A DNA stretch of 64,000 bases from the NCBI GenBank assembly GCA_022376925.1, contig JAIOJX010000032.1, positions 204,410,939 through 204,474,938 of the forward strand, given 5' to 3'. This stretch comes from Tragulus kanchil. Its lineage: Eukaryota; Chordata; Mammalia; Artiodactyla; Tragulidae. Position 1 is the first letter of the stretch. Every line of letters starts with the position of its first letter. Made by a program: the position numbers and the translations under genes. Below are positions 47,911 through 60,634 of this stretch, piece after piece. The notes under the pieces are model-generated. The model ran no database searches, was not told the DNA's origin, and saw nothing but the letters and a program-made list of their open reading frames with translations.

Positions 47911-49811
47911 TTTCCATTTCATTTTTTAAGTTACTTAACTATAGTTTGTTCTACAGCTCTGAGTAAATACCAACAGGCCACCGTCCTTTTATGAGTTCCC
48001 TTTTTGTCTGACTTGGTTTAATCCCCAGGCTTGATTAGCAGAACCTAAAATAGGAACTTGTAAAGGCATGAGGACAGAGCCCAGCCCTTTGAACTTCCTA
48101 CCAACAGGAAGAGCTCCCAGAGCCTGGGAGTCAGGAATCTTGACTATCCCAGGTTTCCACAGACAGGGACTGAAGGAGTCCACCACTCCCAAGCTCATTT
48201 CTTTGTCTGTAGAGTGGGGCTCGTCAGAGCAGCCCCTTGCGGGTTTATTGGGAGAGGCAGACGAGGTGCTGACCACATAAAGAGGCCTTTGTATGGTGCA
48301 CGAGGTCACCACGCCATCCGTGGCAGTGGCGGTGGTGTCACTGTGTGTTCCTGTGAACAGCTGTTCCTGGAATCCTCAGAAAAAGCTCAAGGAGATACTC
48401 TTCTGCAAGCCCTCGTCGGCATCTCATCTGAAGGAGCTCAACCCCAACGACAAGGTGAGGCCCCAGTGCCTCAAAAGCCTTTACTCTCAGAGGCAAAGAA
48501 AGCGAATGGCAGACAAGAAGACAGCAGTCTAGGTGAGCTCTACACGTGTCTGCTGTCAGCCCGCAAGCTATAAACTCCAGCTTTCGGTTAACTTTAAAAA
48601 AAGAAAAAGAGAAAAGGGCTGTCATGGTTGTGTGCACATCCAGAAATTCAGTCTGGGAAAACCAGGCACAAGGGTTTCTAGAAGTCTAGGCTGAGGCATC
48701 ACAGAGCCCAGACCTACTGCTGAGGTTTCCTGATCGGAATCACCCAGTACGGAGGCCGCAGTCACACATTTGGCTGGTGCTGAGGAGAAGTACAGTGCCT
48801 CGAGCCTTCCACAGGCTCCTGACCCCATCTGCAGCACTTCTCCATGTGTGCTCCCAGATGTGTGGAGAATAGTTTAGAATTTCCACCTGTATTTACTTTT
48901 ACTCCCTCTAAAAGATCAGAAGGAAATTAGGCTACCATCCTCTTTAACCTATTAATACAAGAGCAAGGATCTCTTTTGTATATAAGTAGACAGTACTGCT
49001 TTGCAAACAGTTAAACAAGCACTGATGGTCTAGATACAAATGTTTTGCACGCTCCCAAAAAATTAACTAAAAATAAATTAAAAATTAAGATGAAGCACAG
49101 CATCAAAAAGATTCAGAGATCACGGTTCTGCAGAACAAACCTTCAGCTCCCTTAAAAAGTCACTCTCCTTCCAGACAGCCCTTCTGGTCAGAACCAGGGG
49201 ACTTCACCCTCCAACTGTACTTCATCTGTACTTCTCGGCAGCCACCATTGTCTTTCTCGACTCTGCTCTTCTATTCTTATTTCCTCTGGGCTGTCCCTTA
49301 CCCCGCTGACCTGGCTGACTCCTACACACTTCTAGGCCACGGCTTGGTTGTTGTCTCTGCCAGGAAGCCCTCTCTGACACCCCATGTTGGATATTCTTGA
49401 GGGACTAGCCCTGCCTGTACATTTCTTTATCACAGCGTTTACATCTCATCCCACGGCTGTGAAATTCTATCCACATGTCTGCCTCACTCACTAACCATGA
49501 GGCAGGAAGGTCTTAGTTTGTCTCTGGTGGCCAGTACCTAGCACAATGGCTGAAGTGACCACTGAGGTCTGTCTTCTCCCATTCACACCACTGAATAAAG
49601 AACTTGCCCCGCCCCCCTCCCCCCCAAAAAACTTAATGTCTTCTCCAGAGTCTCCATTTCTTCTGGAGTTTGGATCAGTCACCAGGCCAAGGGTCTCCCT
49701 TTGAGAAAGAAAGGAAAGTGCCCCCTTCCACCACACGCCCCCCTTCCGGAGTGTGGTTCCTCCAGCATGAAGCATGACCGAGGACTTCCCCTGTCAGAGA
49801 CTGGCTGAGTG
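47911..49811. other. Unique intergenic sequence
   Basis: GC-moderate single-copy DNA containing only the unassigned frames near 48.2-48.6 kb and a C-rich run near 49608-49625. Confidence 0.5.
48214..48573 (+). other. Unassigned open frames with A-rich 3' flank
   Basis: Two overlapping plus-strand frames (48214-48573 and 48293-48532) read through a GC-richer stretch. The second ends KSLYSQRQRKRMADKKTAV. About 60 bases after the stops comes an A-rich run (48594-48616). The layout could be a decayed processed transcript, but I recognise no protein family. No splice sites or conserved motif support a live gene. Confidence 0.2.
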
Positions 49812-51978
49812 AGCCCCTTCTGCAGAAACTTGATAACATCAGAGCACAGTGAGGGTTCCAGGCAACAGGCGGTCCTTCTCATGTGATGGGGGGAGGGGCC
49901 TTCAAAAGAGGTGAAGGCCTCCTCTGGGCCGGGGCCTCCCCTAGTGCAGGGAGGTTGAGTCTTGGGGTTTCTTGGCACGACTGCCCCCTGGCATCTGCTT
50001 CGTCTCCTGCCTATCTGCACATCTTTCCCCACATTCTGAAGATGGCTGTCTCTCAGCTCCTGAGTTAACACTGCCTCAGTGAAAACCATCAAAGGAGCCC
50101 CCCAAAGCTGCAACTCCAAATTGGGAGAGAGACTCTCATGTGTCCAACTTGCGTCAGGGGTCCACCCCTGTGTCTCTCAGTCACTCACAGCTCACAGGGT
50201 CGTTGATTGGTCTTACACATATAACTGCCAGGGCACATTGTTATAGGGGCCAGGGGGCTGGATGACTCTTAGAGAGTGTAGCTAGGCACACACTCTCAAA
50301 AGAGTCATCCACAAGAAGGAAGGAAGGAAATATAAGCTGAGTTTTTATTCAGAGCCATGTGCTTTAGCAATTCTCTTAAAGCATGGAGTCAGATCTTAAG
50401 TCAATATGGAGAAGTTGGCCTCATCCACCCCTCCAGCAGGCCCTTTGTGCCAGCCCCACAACCAGGAACTCAGAAATGGAGCAGAAAGCAGAGGGGACAT
50501 TGCCTCTGGTAGTTAACAGTTCAGTTAGCAAAGCCACAAAGGAACCTAAACTGGCATTAGGAAGCCCAGCCCCTCTTCCAAGCCCCATGCACCCCTCAAG
50601 CCCCATGTTCATCCTCCTCTATGAAGCCTCCCCTCAACATACCTGCTTCAGTGCAGACTGGGATGTGGTGTGATGGGACAGAGAGAACCAAGAACCTGGA
50701 GCATCAGTCACCAGGGACCTGGTCCTACCTCTGCCACCAGCTCACTGTATGACCTCGAGGGCATCAACCATCCAGCCTCTATTGCTTTGTCTGTGGGTTG
50801 AGAATGCTCGATCTACTGAGGGGAAGCCTTTGAGAAGGTTTTAGAGACTATGAAATTTTTCATCTTCAACCCCTTGGAACTTTTAGGGAAGCCCGTTTGA
50901 AGTTTTAAGCCCCTTCTGCAGAAACTTGATAACATCAGAGCACAGTGAGGGTTCCAGGCAACAGGCGGTCCTTCTCATGTGATGGGGGGAGGGGCCTTCA
51001 AAAGAGGTGAAGGCCTCCTCTGGGCCGGGGCCTCCCCTAGTGCAGGGAGGTTGAGTCTTGGGGTTTCTTGGCACGACTGCCCCCTGGCATCTGCTTCGTC
51101 TCCTGCCTATCTGCACATCTTTCCCCACATTCTGAAGATGGCTGTCTCTCAGCTCCTGAGTTAACACTGCCTCAGTGAAAACCATCAAAGGAGCCCCCCA
51201 AAGCTGCAACTCCAAATTGGGAGAGAGACTCTCATGTGTCCAACTTGCGTCAGGGGTCCACCCCTGTGTCTCTCAGTCACTCACAGCTCACAGGGTCGTT
51301 GATTGGTCTTACACATATAACTGCCAGGGCACATTGTTATAGGGGCCAGGGGGCTGGATGACTCTTAGAGAGTGTAGCTAGGCACACACTCTCAAAAGAG
51401 TCATCCACAAGAAGGAAGGAAGGAAATATAAGCTGAGTTTTTATTCAGAGCCATGTGCTTTAGCAATTCTCTTAAAGCATGGAGTCAGATCTTAAGTCAA
51501 TATGGAGAAGTTGGCCTCATCCACCCCTCCAGCAGGCCCTTTGTGCCAGCCCCACAACCAGGAACTCAGAAATGGAGCAGAAAGCAGAGGGGACATTGCC
51601 TCTGGTAGTTAACAGTTCAGTTAGCAAAGCCACAAAGGAACCTAAACTGGCATTAGGAAGCCCAGCCCCTCTTCCAAGCCCCATGCACCCCTCAAGCCCC
51701 ATGTTCATCCTCCTCTATGAAGCCTCCCCTCAACATACCTGCTTCAGTGCAGACTGGGATGTGGTGTGATGGGACAGAGAGAACCAAGAACCTGGAGCAT
51801 CAGTCACCAGGGACCTGGTCCTACCTCTGCCACCAGCTCACTGTATGACCTCGAGGGCATCAACCATCCAGCCTCTATTGCTTTGTCTGTGGGTTGAGAA
51901 TGCTCGATCTACTGAGGGGAAGCCTTTGAGAAGGTTTTAGAGACTATGAAATTTTTCATCTTCAACCCCTTGGAACTT
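49812..51978. repeat. Tandem duplication M (offset 1096)
   Basis: 49812-50882 recurs at 50908-51978. The 25-base bridge (50883-50907) resembles a noisy form of 50820-50846. Confidence 0.97.
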
Positions 51979-52479
51979 CTTTAGAAGGTGGCATCTATGG
52001 GGCACCATTCTTTTTCTGTCATACCATGAACTGTTTCAAGGTTCATGATATGACCTATGGAAAAGAAAAAAAAAAGCATAGATCATGACGATGAGACTTA
52101 TCTGTGATCTACAATCTCTTCTATAGTCTCATTGTAGAAGGACCTAGAATGAATGGATAGTCTGGCTGCTTCTCGTGGTGTGGCTGGCTTTGTTCCATTT
52201 CCAGTGGTTTCTTGTGCCTGCGAGCATGACCCAAGTCACATATGTGGGTCTCCAGTTACATCTGGGATCATGACTGAAGCCTGTAGTCTCTAATGCTGGT
52301 ACCAGGGCAGTTGTCAAACTCAGAATGATAATGTTAAAGAAATCCCATCCATTGTATTAAGTGACCATTTGGGCTGCCGTGGGACTGGAAATCTGCCAAT
52401 ATCCACTACTTTAATGCCTGAAGAGAAGTGAGAACAGAAGTCCTAAGTATTTTCAAACATCTTGATGCTTTATAGAAGA

Positions 52480-52560
52480 AGAGGAGGAGTAAGAGGGAGA
52501 AGAAGAGAGAAAAGAAGGAGGAAGAAAGGGAGGAGGAGGAGGTAAAGGAGAAGAAAATGG
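52480..52560 (+). repeat. Purine-rich (GGA/GAA)n tract
   Basis: An almost uninterrupted A/G run (gaagaagaggaggagtaaga and onward). Copied at 53548-53628. Confidence 0.9.
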
Positions 52561-52626
52561 CACTGAAATCTGAAATAGAGGAATAAAGCCCTCAGCATTA
52601 TGTGGTGACTACTGAAACCTCAGGCC

Positions 52627-52753
52627 TCTTTTTTTGTCCTTTTGGCTGAGCTACATGGCTTATGGGCCCCTAGTTCCTTGACTAGGGATTGAACCCTGTC
52701 CCTTGGCAGTGAAATCTTAGAGATCTAGCCAGTGGACTGCCAGGGAATTCCCC
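52627..52753 (-). mobile_element. Short CHR-type SINE
   Basis: tttggctgagctacatggc, ctagggattgaaccctgtcc, actgccagggaattcccc, reversed. Copied at 53695-53821. Confidence 0.82.
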
Positions 52754-53694
52754 AATTGGGTCTTTATATACTGATGATGTTGCTACTTCTGAACCTATCA
52801 ATAAAATCTCAAGGTGTCAAATGTCAGCAAATGGGTGAGGCCTTGAAACTCTAACAAGAGGACAAGTATGAAAAGAAACCCTTTTACACTGAGATATGAG
52901 CTATCTCTTATGTCCATCTGTGCACACATTTAATGTGAAATTATGTTAAAAGAAATCAGGAAAGTCTTTGCTCCTATTCTACAAGGATCAGGTTCAGCCT
53001 GAGGGGAATTCAGGATGGAGAAAAACAGGAAGTCTTCTGAGTTTTGTGTATATCAACCCCTAGAGAATGAAGATGCATATTTAAGGAAAACTTTCACAAT
53101 TTCAGTGACTCCAGATTCTTGCATTCTCCCATACATAGAAAAGTTCTAAAATCATTAACTTGATGAACTTGTTCTTTGTGATTGGTAGTAATTTTGTAAT
53201 GCTTAACTACATATACATCAATGGATAGTCTGGCTGCTTCTCGTGGTGTGGCTGGCTTTGTTCCATTTCCAGTGGTTTCTTGTGCCTGCGAGCATGACCC
53301 AAGTCACATATGTGGGTCTCCAGTTACATCTGGGATCATGACTGAAGCCTGTAGTCTCTAATGCTGGTACCAGGGCAGTTGTCAAACTCAGAATGATAAT
53401 GTTAAAGAAATCCCATCCATTGTATTAAGTGACCATTTGGGCTGCCGTGGGACTGGAAATCTGCCAATATCCACTACTTTAATGCCTGAAGAGAAGTGAG
53501 AACAGAAGTCCTAAGTATTTTCAAACATCTTGATGCTTTATAGAAGAAGAGGAGGAGTAAGAGGGAGAAGAAGAGAGAAAAGAAGGAGGAAGAAAGGGAG
53601 GAGGAGGAGGTAAAGGAGAAGAAAATGGCACTGAAATCTGAAATAGAGGAATAAAGCCCTCAGCATTATGTGGTGACTACTGAAACCTCAGGCC

Positions 53695-53821
53695 TCTTTT
53701 TTTGTCCTTTTGGCTGAGCTACATGGCTTATGGGCCCCTAGTTCCTTGACTAGGGATTGAACCCTGTCCCTTGGCAGTGAAATCTTAGAGATCTAGCCAG
53801 TGGACTGCCAGGGAATTCCCC
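53695..53821 (-). mobile_element. Short CHR-type SINE (duplicate copy)
   Basis: Second copy of the element at 52627, created by duplication N. Confidence 0.82.
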
Positions 53822-54499
53822 AATTGGGTCTTTATATACTGATGATGTTGCTACTTCTGAACCTATCAATAAAATCTCAAGGTGTCAAATGTCAGCAAAT
53901 GGGTGAGGCCTTGAAACTCTAACAAGAGGACAAGTATGAAAAGAAACCCTTTTACACTGAGATATGAGCTATCTCTTATGTCCATCTGTGCACACATTTA
54001 ATGTGAAATTATGTTAAAAGAAATCAGGAAAGTCTTTGCTCCTATTCTACAAGGATCAGGTTCAGCCTGAGGGGAATTCAGGATGGAGAAAAACAGGAAG
54101 TCTTCTGAGTTTTGTGTATATCAACCCCTAGAGAATGAAGATGCATATTTAAGGAAAACTTTCACAATTTCAGTGACTCCAGATTCTTGCATTCTCCCAT
54201 ACATAGAAAAGTTCTAAAATCATTAACTTGATGAACTTGTTCTTTGTGATTGGTAGTAATTTTGTAATGCTTAACTACATATACATCAATATATCTTGGC
54301 TTCTCCCTTACTTCTTGAGAGCAGTTCCTCAGAACTACCTGATTGGCTGTCTCTTGGGCGATAGTCTTCAGAAAGTCCCAGAATAAAACAACCCACAACT
54401 TTTACATTGTGCGTTTTTATTTTAGTTGACAACGATAACCTCCCACCCAAAAAAGAAAAGCTGGGGGAGGGGTGGTGATGATCAACTCAGACATACTGA

Positions 54500-54605
54500 G
54501 TTGAATCACAACTCCACCCCTGGCTAGCCGTGTGACTTTCGGCAAATGATTCTGTACTTCAGCACCTTAGTTTTCTCATCCAAAAAATGAGGATGTTACC
54601 AGTAT
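54500..54605. repeat. MIR element
   Basis: ggctagccgtgtgactttcg, cttagttttctcatcc and aaaatgaggatg are the MIR core and end. Confidence 0.7.
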
Positions 54606-54642
54606 ATACAATATGGAACTTTTTGGAGAGTTCCATGAGATT

Positions 54643-56851
54643 TTTACATTTGGTGCCCTTTGGAAATAGCAGCCAATGCCATTGCTAATTCAGCCACAGG
54701 CAACATCCGACTAGGTGCCCACTGTGGGTGAGGGCCGATCACGATCCTCCCTGGCCTTCCCAGCAGTGCCCAGAGCAGACTAGGCACACAGCACTCATTC
54801 AATGAATTACACTGATGAAGCCCTGGGCCAAACTGCCCTGGTCTCTCTGAAGTCCCTGGATTTAGAGTTGGAAGGGGTGTTGCATCATGAACCACGTCTC
54901 GAGAGTGGATGACCTCCTAGTTCCCTCCCAGAGCTAAGAATACTTTAACTCCACGGCTGGTCATTTTTGCAGAATGAATTTCACTAATGAAAGAGCTGTG
55001 TCCCCCAAGAGGAAAGGGACTTTCGGTTGACTATCACGAGTCTCAAGTTCCATATCTATCTATATAAACTATCTATTTCCCCTCATTATCCTGCCACACA
55101 TACCTGTAATTCCCTTCACTCTTAGGTGGGCTGGAAATGGCAGCACAAACACCTGCTGTAGACACCAAGCCTAGGTGCTTCGGGCCACACCCCAGGTCAG
55201 AGCACCCCCAGCAGCCCACGCCCCAGCTCAGGCTCTCATCCGTGCCAAGATACACTAATGACCATTTTCCCGACACTGCCTCTTCTCTGCAGCATGCTAA
55301 AGAGCTCAGCACTTAAGAGTTTCCTGCACCAAAGACTAAAGGTCATTTCTCCAAGAACACACAGTGAGTGGATACCTGAGCCGAGATCCCTAGGGACCTT
55401 ATGCTTTTTATCCCCAGATCATCAAAGGAATGGGGAGTGGAATTTGTATTTTAAAAAGGCAACAACCACATGGCCTGCTACCATCCACTCAGCCCAGAAA
55501 AGACCTCAGAGGTATTGGAAAAGGCACCTGCTGATGTAAAACTTTAAAGGCTAATTATAATAGATTTCATGGTGACCAAACTTCTTTTAAAATACGTATG
55601 GGGTTCCAATTTCCTTTATCACATTCATAAAGAGTTCAGAATTTCTAATAGCACAGAAGAACTTATCATGAAAACCTGGGAGATGCTTCCAGAAATAATC
55701 ATTGTGACTACCATTTACTGAGCATCTACTATGTGCCATGCCCTTTACATTTGGATTTGCCCTTTGGAAATAGCAGCCAATGCCATTGCTAATTCAGCCA
55801 CAGGCAACATCCGACTAGGTGCCCACTGTGGGTGAGGGCCGATCACGATCCTCCCTGGCCTTCCCAGCAGTGCCCAGAGCAGACTAGGCACACAGCACTC
55901 ATTCAATGAATTACACTGATGAAGCCCTGGGCCAAACTGCCCTGGTCTCTCTGAAGTCCCTGGATTTAGAGTTGGAAGGGTGTTGCATCATGAACCACGC
56001 TCGAGAGTGGATGACCTCCTAGTTCCCTCCCAGAGCTAAGAATACTTTAACTCCACGGCTGGTCATTTTTGCAGAATGAATTTCACTAATGAAAGAGCTG
56101 TGTCCCCCAAGAGGAAAGGGACTTTCGGTTGACTATCACGAGTCTCAAGTTCCATATCTATCTATATAAACTATCTATTTCCCCTCATTATCCTGCCACA
56201 CATACCTGTAATTCCCTTCACTCTTAGGTGGGCTGGAAATGGCAGCACAAACACCTGCTGTAGACACCAAGCCTAGGTGCTTCGGGCCACACCCCAGGTC
56301 AGAGCACCCCCAGCAGCCCACGCCCCAGCTCAGGCTCTCATCCGTGCCAAGATACACTAATGACCATTTTCCCGACACTGCCTCTTCTCTGCAGCATGCT
56401 AAAGAGCTCAGCACTTAAGAGTTTCCTGCACCAAAGACTAAAGGTCATTTCTCCAAGAACACACAGTGAGTGGATACCTGAGCCGAGATCCCTAGGGACC
56501 TTATGCTTTTTATCCCCAGATCATCAAAGGAATGGGGAGTGGAATTTGTATTTTAAAAAGGCAACAACCACATGGCCTGCTACCATCCACTCAGCCCAGA
56601 AAAGACCTCAGAGGTATTGGAAAAGGCACCTGCTGATGTAAAACTTTAAAGGCTAATTATAATAGATTTCATGGTGACCAAACTTCTTTTAAAATACGTA
56701 TGGGGTTCCAATTTCCTTTATCACATTCATAAAGAGTTCAGAATTTCTAATAGCACAGAAGAACTTATCATGAAAACCTGGGAGATGCTTCCAGAAATAA
56801 TCATTGTGACTACCATTTACTGAGCATCTACTATGTGCCATGCCCTTTACA
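54643..56851. repeat. Tandem duplication O (offset 1102-1104)
   Basis: About 54643-55743 recurs at 55744-56851. Copy 2 lacks single bases near 55980 and 56000 and has two extra bases at its start. The junction shares tttaca. Confidence 0.96.
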
Positions 56852-57743
56852 GCCATGGTCTCAGTCAAGGCACACATCACTCTGTGAGGTGAATGCTACA
56901 AGGATCCCCCTTTGCTGATGAAAATGCCAAAACTTGCTTAGAGTCATGCAATGTTAAGAAAGGAAGGGAAAAAAGTTAATATCATAAGTGCAGTAGATCT
57001 ATGATTAAACTATGAAGATTGGGATGGAAGGAAGCCCTGAACAATGAAAACAGTTGGTTTGATGGGGTGATAAGATTATGGGGATTTTTTCCTTCCTTGA
57101 TAAACTTTTCTATTGTTTCCATGCAGTGATGCCTGCTATACTACAGGATGGAGAAGCTGATTTCAAACACCCCAGGGGTGATGGAGCCAGGCAGCCTAGG
57201 GGGAAGGTCACAGGCTGTCAGCCTGGTGACAGGAGCCTCCAATTCCACCGCCCCTCCCATCCCCCCTTCCCTCCAGGCTCACCTCCCAGCACTTTCTCAG
57301 CATCTTTGTCAATTGCTGGAGGGAGAGTTTGGGGGAAACCCCTTCTCCAGCTCAGATGGGCTTTGGTTCTTTTTAAAACCAACTGGAAATTTGCTCCTTT
57401 GGAACCTAGGGGTTTTTTCACCTTCCCTTTTATGAAGCAACACAGAACTGGCCGATGTGAGCCAGAGGAGTTTCTGGAATATAAACCTTGCTGAGATCCT
57501 AGTGCTCTTCAGCCTCCTGTCTCCCTCCTCCCTCAGACTCACTGGCCTAGGCTTGCTTCCGCCCAGGCTCCAGGCTGCCTCCCGCCTTCCTGCCTCTAGG
57601 AGCCTGGGCTCAGAGACAAGCTCAGTTCCCCAGTCCCAGAGGCACCCTGGAGGTTCCCTGCAATCAACATGCCTTCATGAAGGGAGAGATCATAGGTAAA
57701 TTGTGATCCACCTCCTCAACACTCAACCTCCCCTGGGGCATTT
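56852..57743. other. Unique intergenic sequence
   Basis: No recognised repeat. Open frames at 57078-57494 and nearby are uninterrupted by chance in GC-rich DNA and match no family I know. Confidence 0.45.
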
Positions 57744-57954
57744 TGAGACTGCCCTGGCCTCCTCTTCAGGAAGAGCCCCGAGCCAAGTGACCCCATGGTC
57801 CCACCCCCTACCCCCACCCCCAGTGCCCCATCCCAGAGAAGGTACCAAGAACAGTAGACTGAAACTCTTGCCCTTGTTAAGGGGATTCCTGTAAAACAAG
57901 TTGCCTCTCTAAGGCCACTTTGTGTCATTCAACTTTCATACCCACCCAGGGTAC

Positions 57955-58070
57955 CCAGGCTCAGTTATTCCATTTCACAGATGAGATAATGGCAGTTCAG
58001 AAACACATAGTGACTTGCCAAGGCCACCGGCCAGCAGGCACCGGGCTGGGACTCTTGCCTAAGACCCTGC
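57955..58070. repeat. MIR element
   Basis: ttattccatttcacagatga, agtgacttgccaaggccac and gccagcaggca. Copied near 59039-59154. Confidence 0.7.
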
Positions 58071-58134
58071 CAGACTACCCCTTTCCATCTTGCTAAACTG
58101 CGTTTTTCATCCCATTTGAGGACAGTTACAGCTA

Positions 58135-58640
58135 GACAGCATATTAAAAAGCAGAGGTATCAGTTTGCCAACAAAAGTCTGTATAGTCAGAAGTATGGTT
58201 TTCCCAGTAGTCATGTACAGATGTAAGAGTTGGACCATAAAGAAGGCTGAGTGCCAAAGAATTGATGCCTTTGAACTGTGGTGTCAGAGAAGACTCTTTT
58301 TTTTTTTTTTTTTTTTTGGAGAAGACTCTTGAGAGTCTCTTAGACAGAAAGGAGATCAAAGTTGAACATTCATTGGACGGACTGATGCTGAAGCTGAAGC
58401 TCCAATACTTTGGCCACCTGGTGTGAAGAGTCGACTCATTGGAAAAATCCCTGATAGTGGGAAAAATCAAAGGCAGAAAGAAAAGGGGACAACAGGGGAC
58501 AAGATGGTTGGGTGGCATCACTAGGTTAATGGATATGAGTTTGAACAAGTTATAGGAGATGGTGAAGGACAGCGAAGCCTGGTGTGCCGCAGTTCATGGG
58601 GTTGCAGAGTCTGACAATGACTGAGGGACTGAACTGAACA
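58135..58640 (+). mobile_element. BovB (RTE) LINE 3' end with internal poly(T) insertion
   Basis: gacagcatattaaaaagcag, gggaaaaatcaaaggcagaa, aagatggttgggtggcatc and tgactgagggactgaactga mark the BovB 3' end. A T run at 58297-58317 interrupts it. The antisense 134-codon frame is repeat-derived. Copied at 59219-59724 and, in part, 60635-60882. Confidence 0.93.
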
Positions 58641-59218
58641 TTATAGCGGGACTGTCTTCTTGCTCGTTGCTTCTGTCCTTGTCTTAACGCCAGACTGTGG
58701 GAGGGGAGTTTGTATCAAGGGAAGAAGAGTAGGGGTGAGCTCAAGGAGTTGGAGCTTGGCCTGGAAGAAAGGCCTGGAATCCTGAAAAGGGAGGATGTGA
58801 GAGCATAGGAAGTGACCCCTCTCACACTGAGACTGCCCTGGCCTCCTCTTCAGGAAGAGCCCCGAGCCAAGTGACCCCATGGTCCCACCCCCTACCCCCA
58901 CCCACAGTGCCCCATCCCAGAGAAGGTACCAAGAACAGTAGACTGAAACTCTTGCCCTTGTTAAGGGGATTCCTGTAAAACAAGTTGCCTCTCTAAGGCC
59001 ACTTTGTGTCATTCAACTTTCATACCCACCCAGGGTACCCAGGCTCAGTTATTCCATTTCACAGATGAGATAATGGCAGTTCAGAAACACATAGTGACTT
59101 GCCAAGGCCACCGGCCAGCAGGCACCGGGCTGGGACTCTTGCCTAAGACCCTGCCAGACTACCCCTTTCCATCTTGCTAAACTGCGTTTTTCATCCCATT
59201 TGAGGACAGTTACAGCTA

Positions 59219-59724
59219 GACAGCATATTAAAAAGCAGAGGTATCAGTTTGCCAACAAAAGTCTGTATAGTCAGAAGTATGGTTTTCCCAGTAGTCATGT
59301 ACAGATGTAAGAGTTGGACCATAAAGAAGGCTGAGTGCCAAAGAATTGATGCCTTTGAACTGTGGTGTCAGAGAAGACTCTTTTTTTTTTTTTTTTTTTT
59401 TGGAGAAGACTCTTGAGAGTCTCTTAGACAGAAAGGAGATCAAAGTTGAACATTCATTGGACGGACTGATGCTGAAGCTGAAGCTCCAATACTTTGGCCA
59501 CCTGGTGTGAAGAGTCGACTCATTGGAAAAATCCCTGATAGTGGGAAAAATCAAAGGCAGAAAGAAAAGGGGACAACAGGGGACAAGATGGTTGGGTGGC
59601 ATCACTAGGTTAATGGATATGAGTTTGAACAAGTTATAGGAGATGGTGAAGGACAGCGAAGCCTGGTGTGCCGCAGTTCATGGGGTTGCAGAGTCTGACA
59701 ATGACTGAGGGACTGAACTGAACA
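59219..59724 (+). mobile_element. BovB 3' end (duplicate copy)
   Basis: Second copy of 58135-58640, including the T run at 59381-59401, created by duplication P. Confidence 0.93.
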
Positions 59725-60007
59725 TTATAGCGGGACTGTCTTCTTGCTCGTTGCTTCTGTCCTTGTCTTAACGCCAGACTGTGGGAGGGGAGTTTGTATC
59801 AAGGGAAGAAGAGTAGGGGTGAGCTCAAGGAGTTGGAGCTTGGCCTGGAAGAAAGGCCTGGAATCCTGAAAAGGGAGGCTGTGAGCTGCTCATGGTCTTC
59901 TCTTTGATCCCAACCTGAACTACAGGCCAGGACTTATCACGCAAGACACCTAGGGACAGTGAGGTGGAGAGGAGAACAAACAGAGCCCAATTTAAAATTC
60001 TAAATAT

Positions 60008-60464
60008 TGTCCCAAAATAGAGACTGAGATTGTAAGGAAAAAAGGCTTATCTTATTCTGCCTGGAGCTACCACATCTTTGATGATCTAATATTACTAGTG
60101 TTGGGTGGATGGGACAGTGGGCTAACTTCGCTGGTTGCAGAAGGCCAGAGATAAGAAACCCCCTCCCTGGGACACTAGCAGGGCCGGCGATAAGAAACCC
60201 CTCCCCACTAACTGCTGGTGAAAGCTTCCCACCACCCCGAATGTGACTGGTGCAAGACTTTGCCCCACCCCGCTCACTGCCCACAAAAAATGCCCGTGAA
60301 AATTTTCCACTGCCAGGCTATTTAAACCTCCACACCCTATCCCTGGGTGTGAATTCACTGGCCCTGCCTCTTGGGACCACGTGAATTTCGCCTGGGAGCA
60401 TTGTCCCAATAAATGGCCCGAGTTTGCTTTGCTCTAACCTGGTCCGGCTCGTCTTTGCCTCACA
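60008..60464 (+). mobile_element. Probable solo LTR of an endogenous retrovirus
   Basis: About 457 bases beginning TGTCCC and ending CCTCACA. It has a TATTTAAA box near 60320 and an AATAAA signal near 60411, followed by a T/C-rich end (gctctaacctggtccggctc). Flanks aaatat and aaatac resemble a short target duplication. No gag, pol or env sequence lies next to it. The family is not identified. Confidence 0.55.
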
Positions 60465-60634
60465 AAATACCTTTCAACCAGGACTGGTTTTTTCCTGCTC
60501 TTCAAGTCACTTTCTCCTACTGTGTTCGTTTTTTAAGCTACTACAAAGTGGATATAAATCATCAACAGATACTTAAAATGCACTGTATGGGTTTCTCATT
60601 AGCGGTGGCTTCAAGTTTTCTAAACCGGCCTCGG

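Larger units (their letters stand above)
52152..54287. repeat. Tandem duplication N (1068-base unit)
   Basis: 52152-53219 and 53220-54287 match base for base as far as I could follow. They abut directly, with aat shared at the junction. Confidence 0.97.
57744..59878. repeat. Tandem duplication P (offset 1084)
   Basis: 57744-58794 recurs at 58828-59878, with one C/A difference near 58904. A 33-base bridge (58795-58827) separates them. Confidence 0.97.

Noticed and set aside
58144..59632. Two identical 134-codon minus-strand frames
   Set aside because: They are antisense BovB 3' end; the lysine run comes from the poly(T) insertion.
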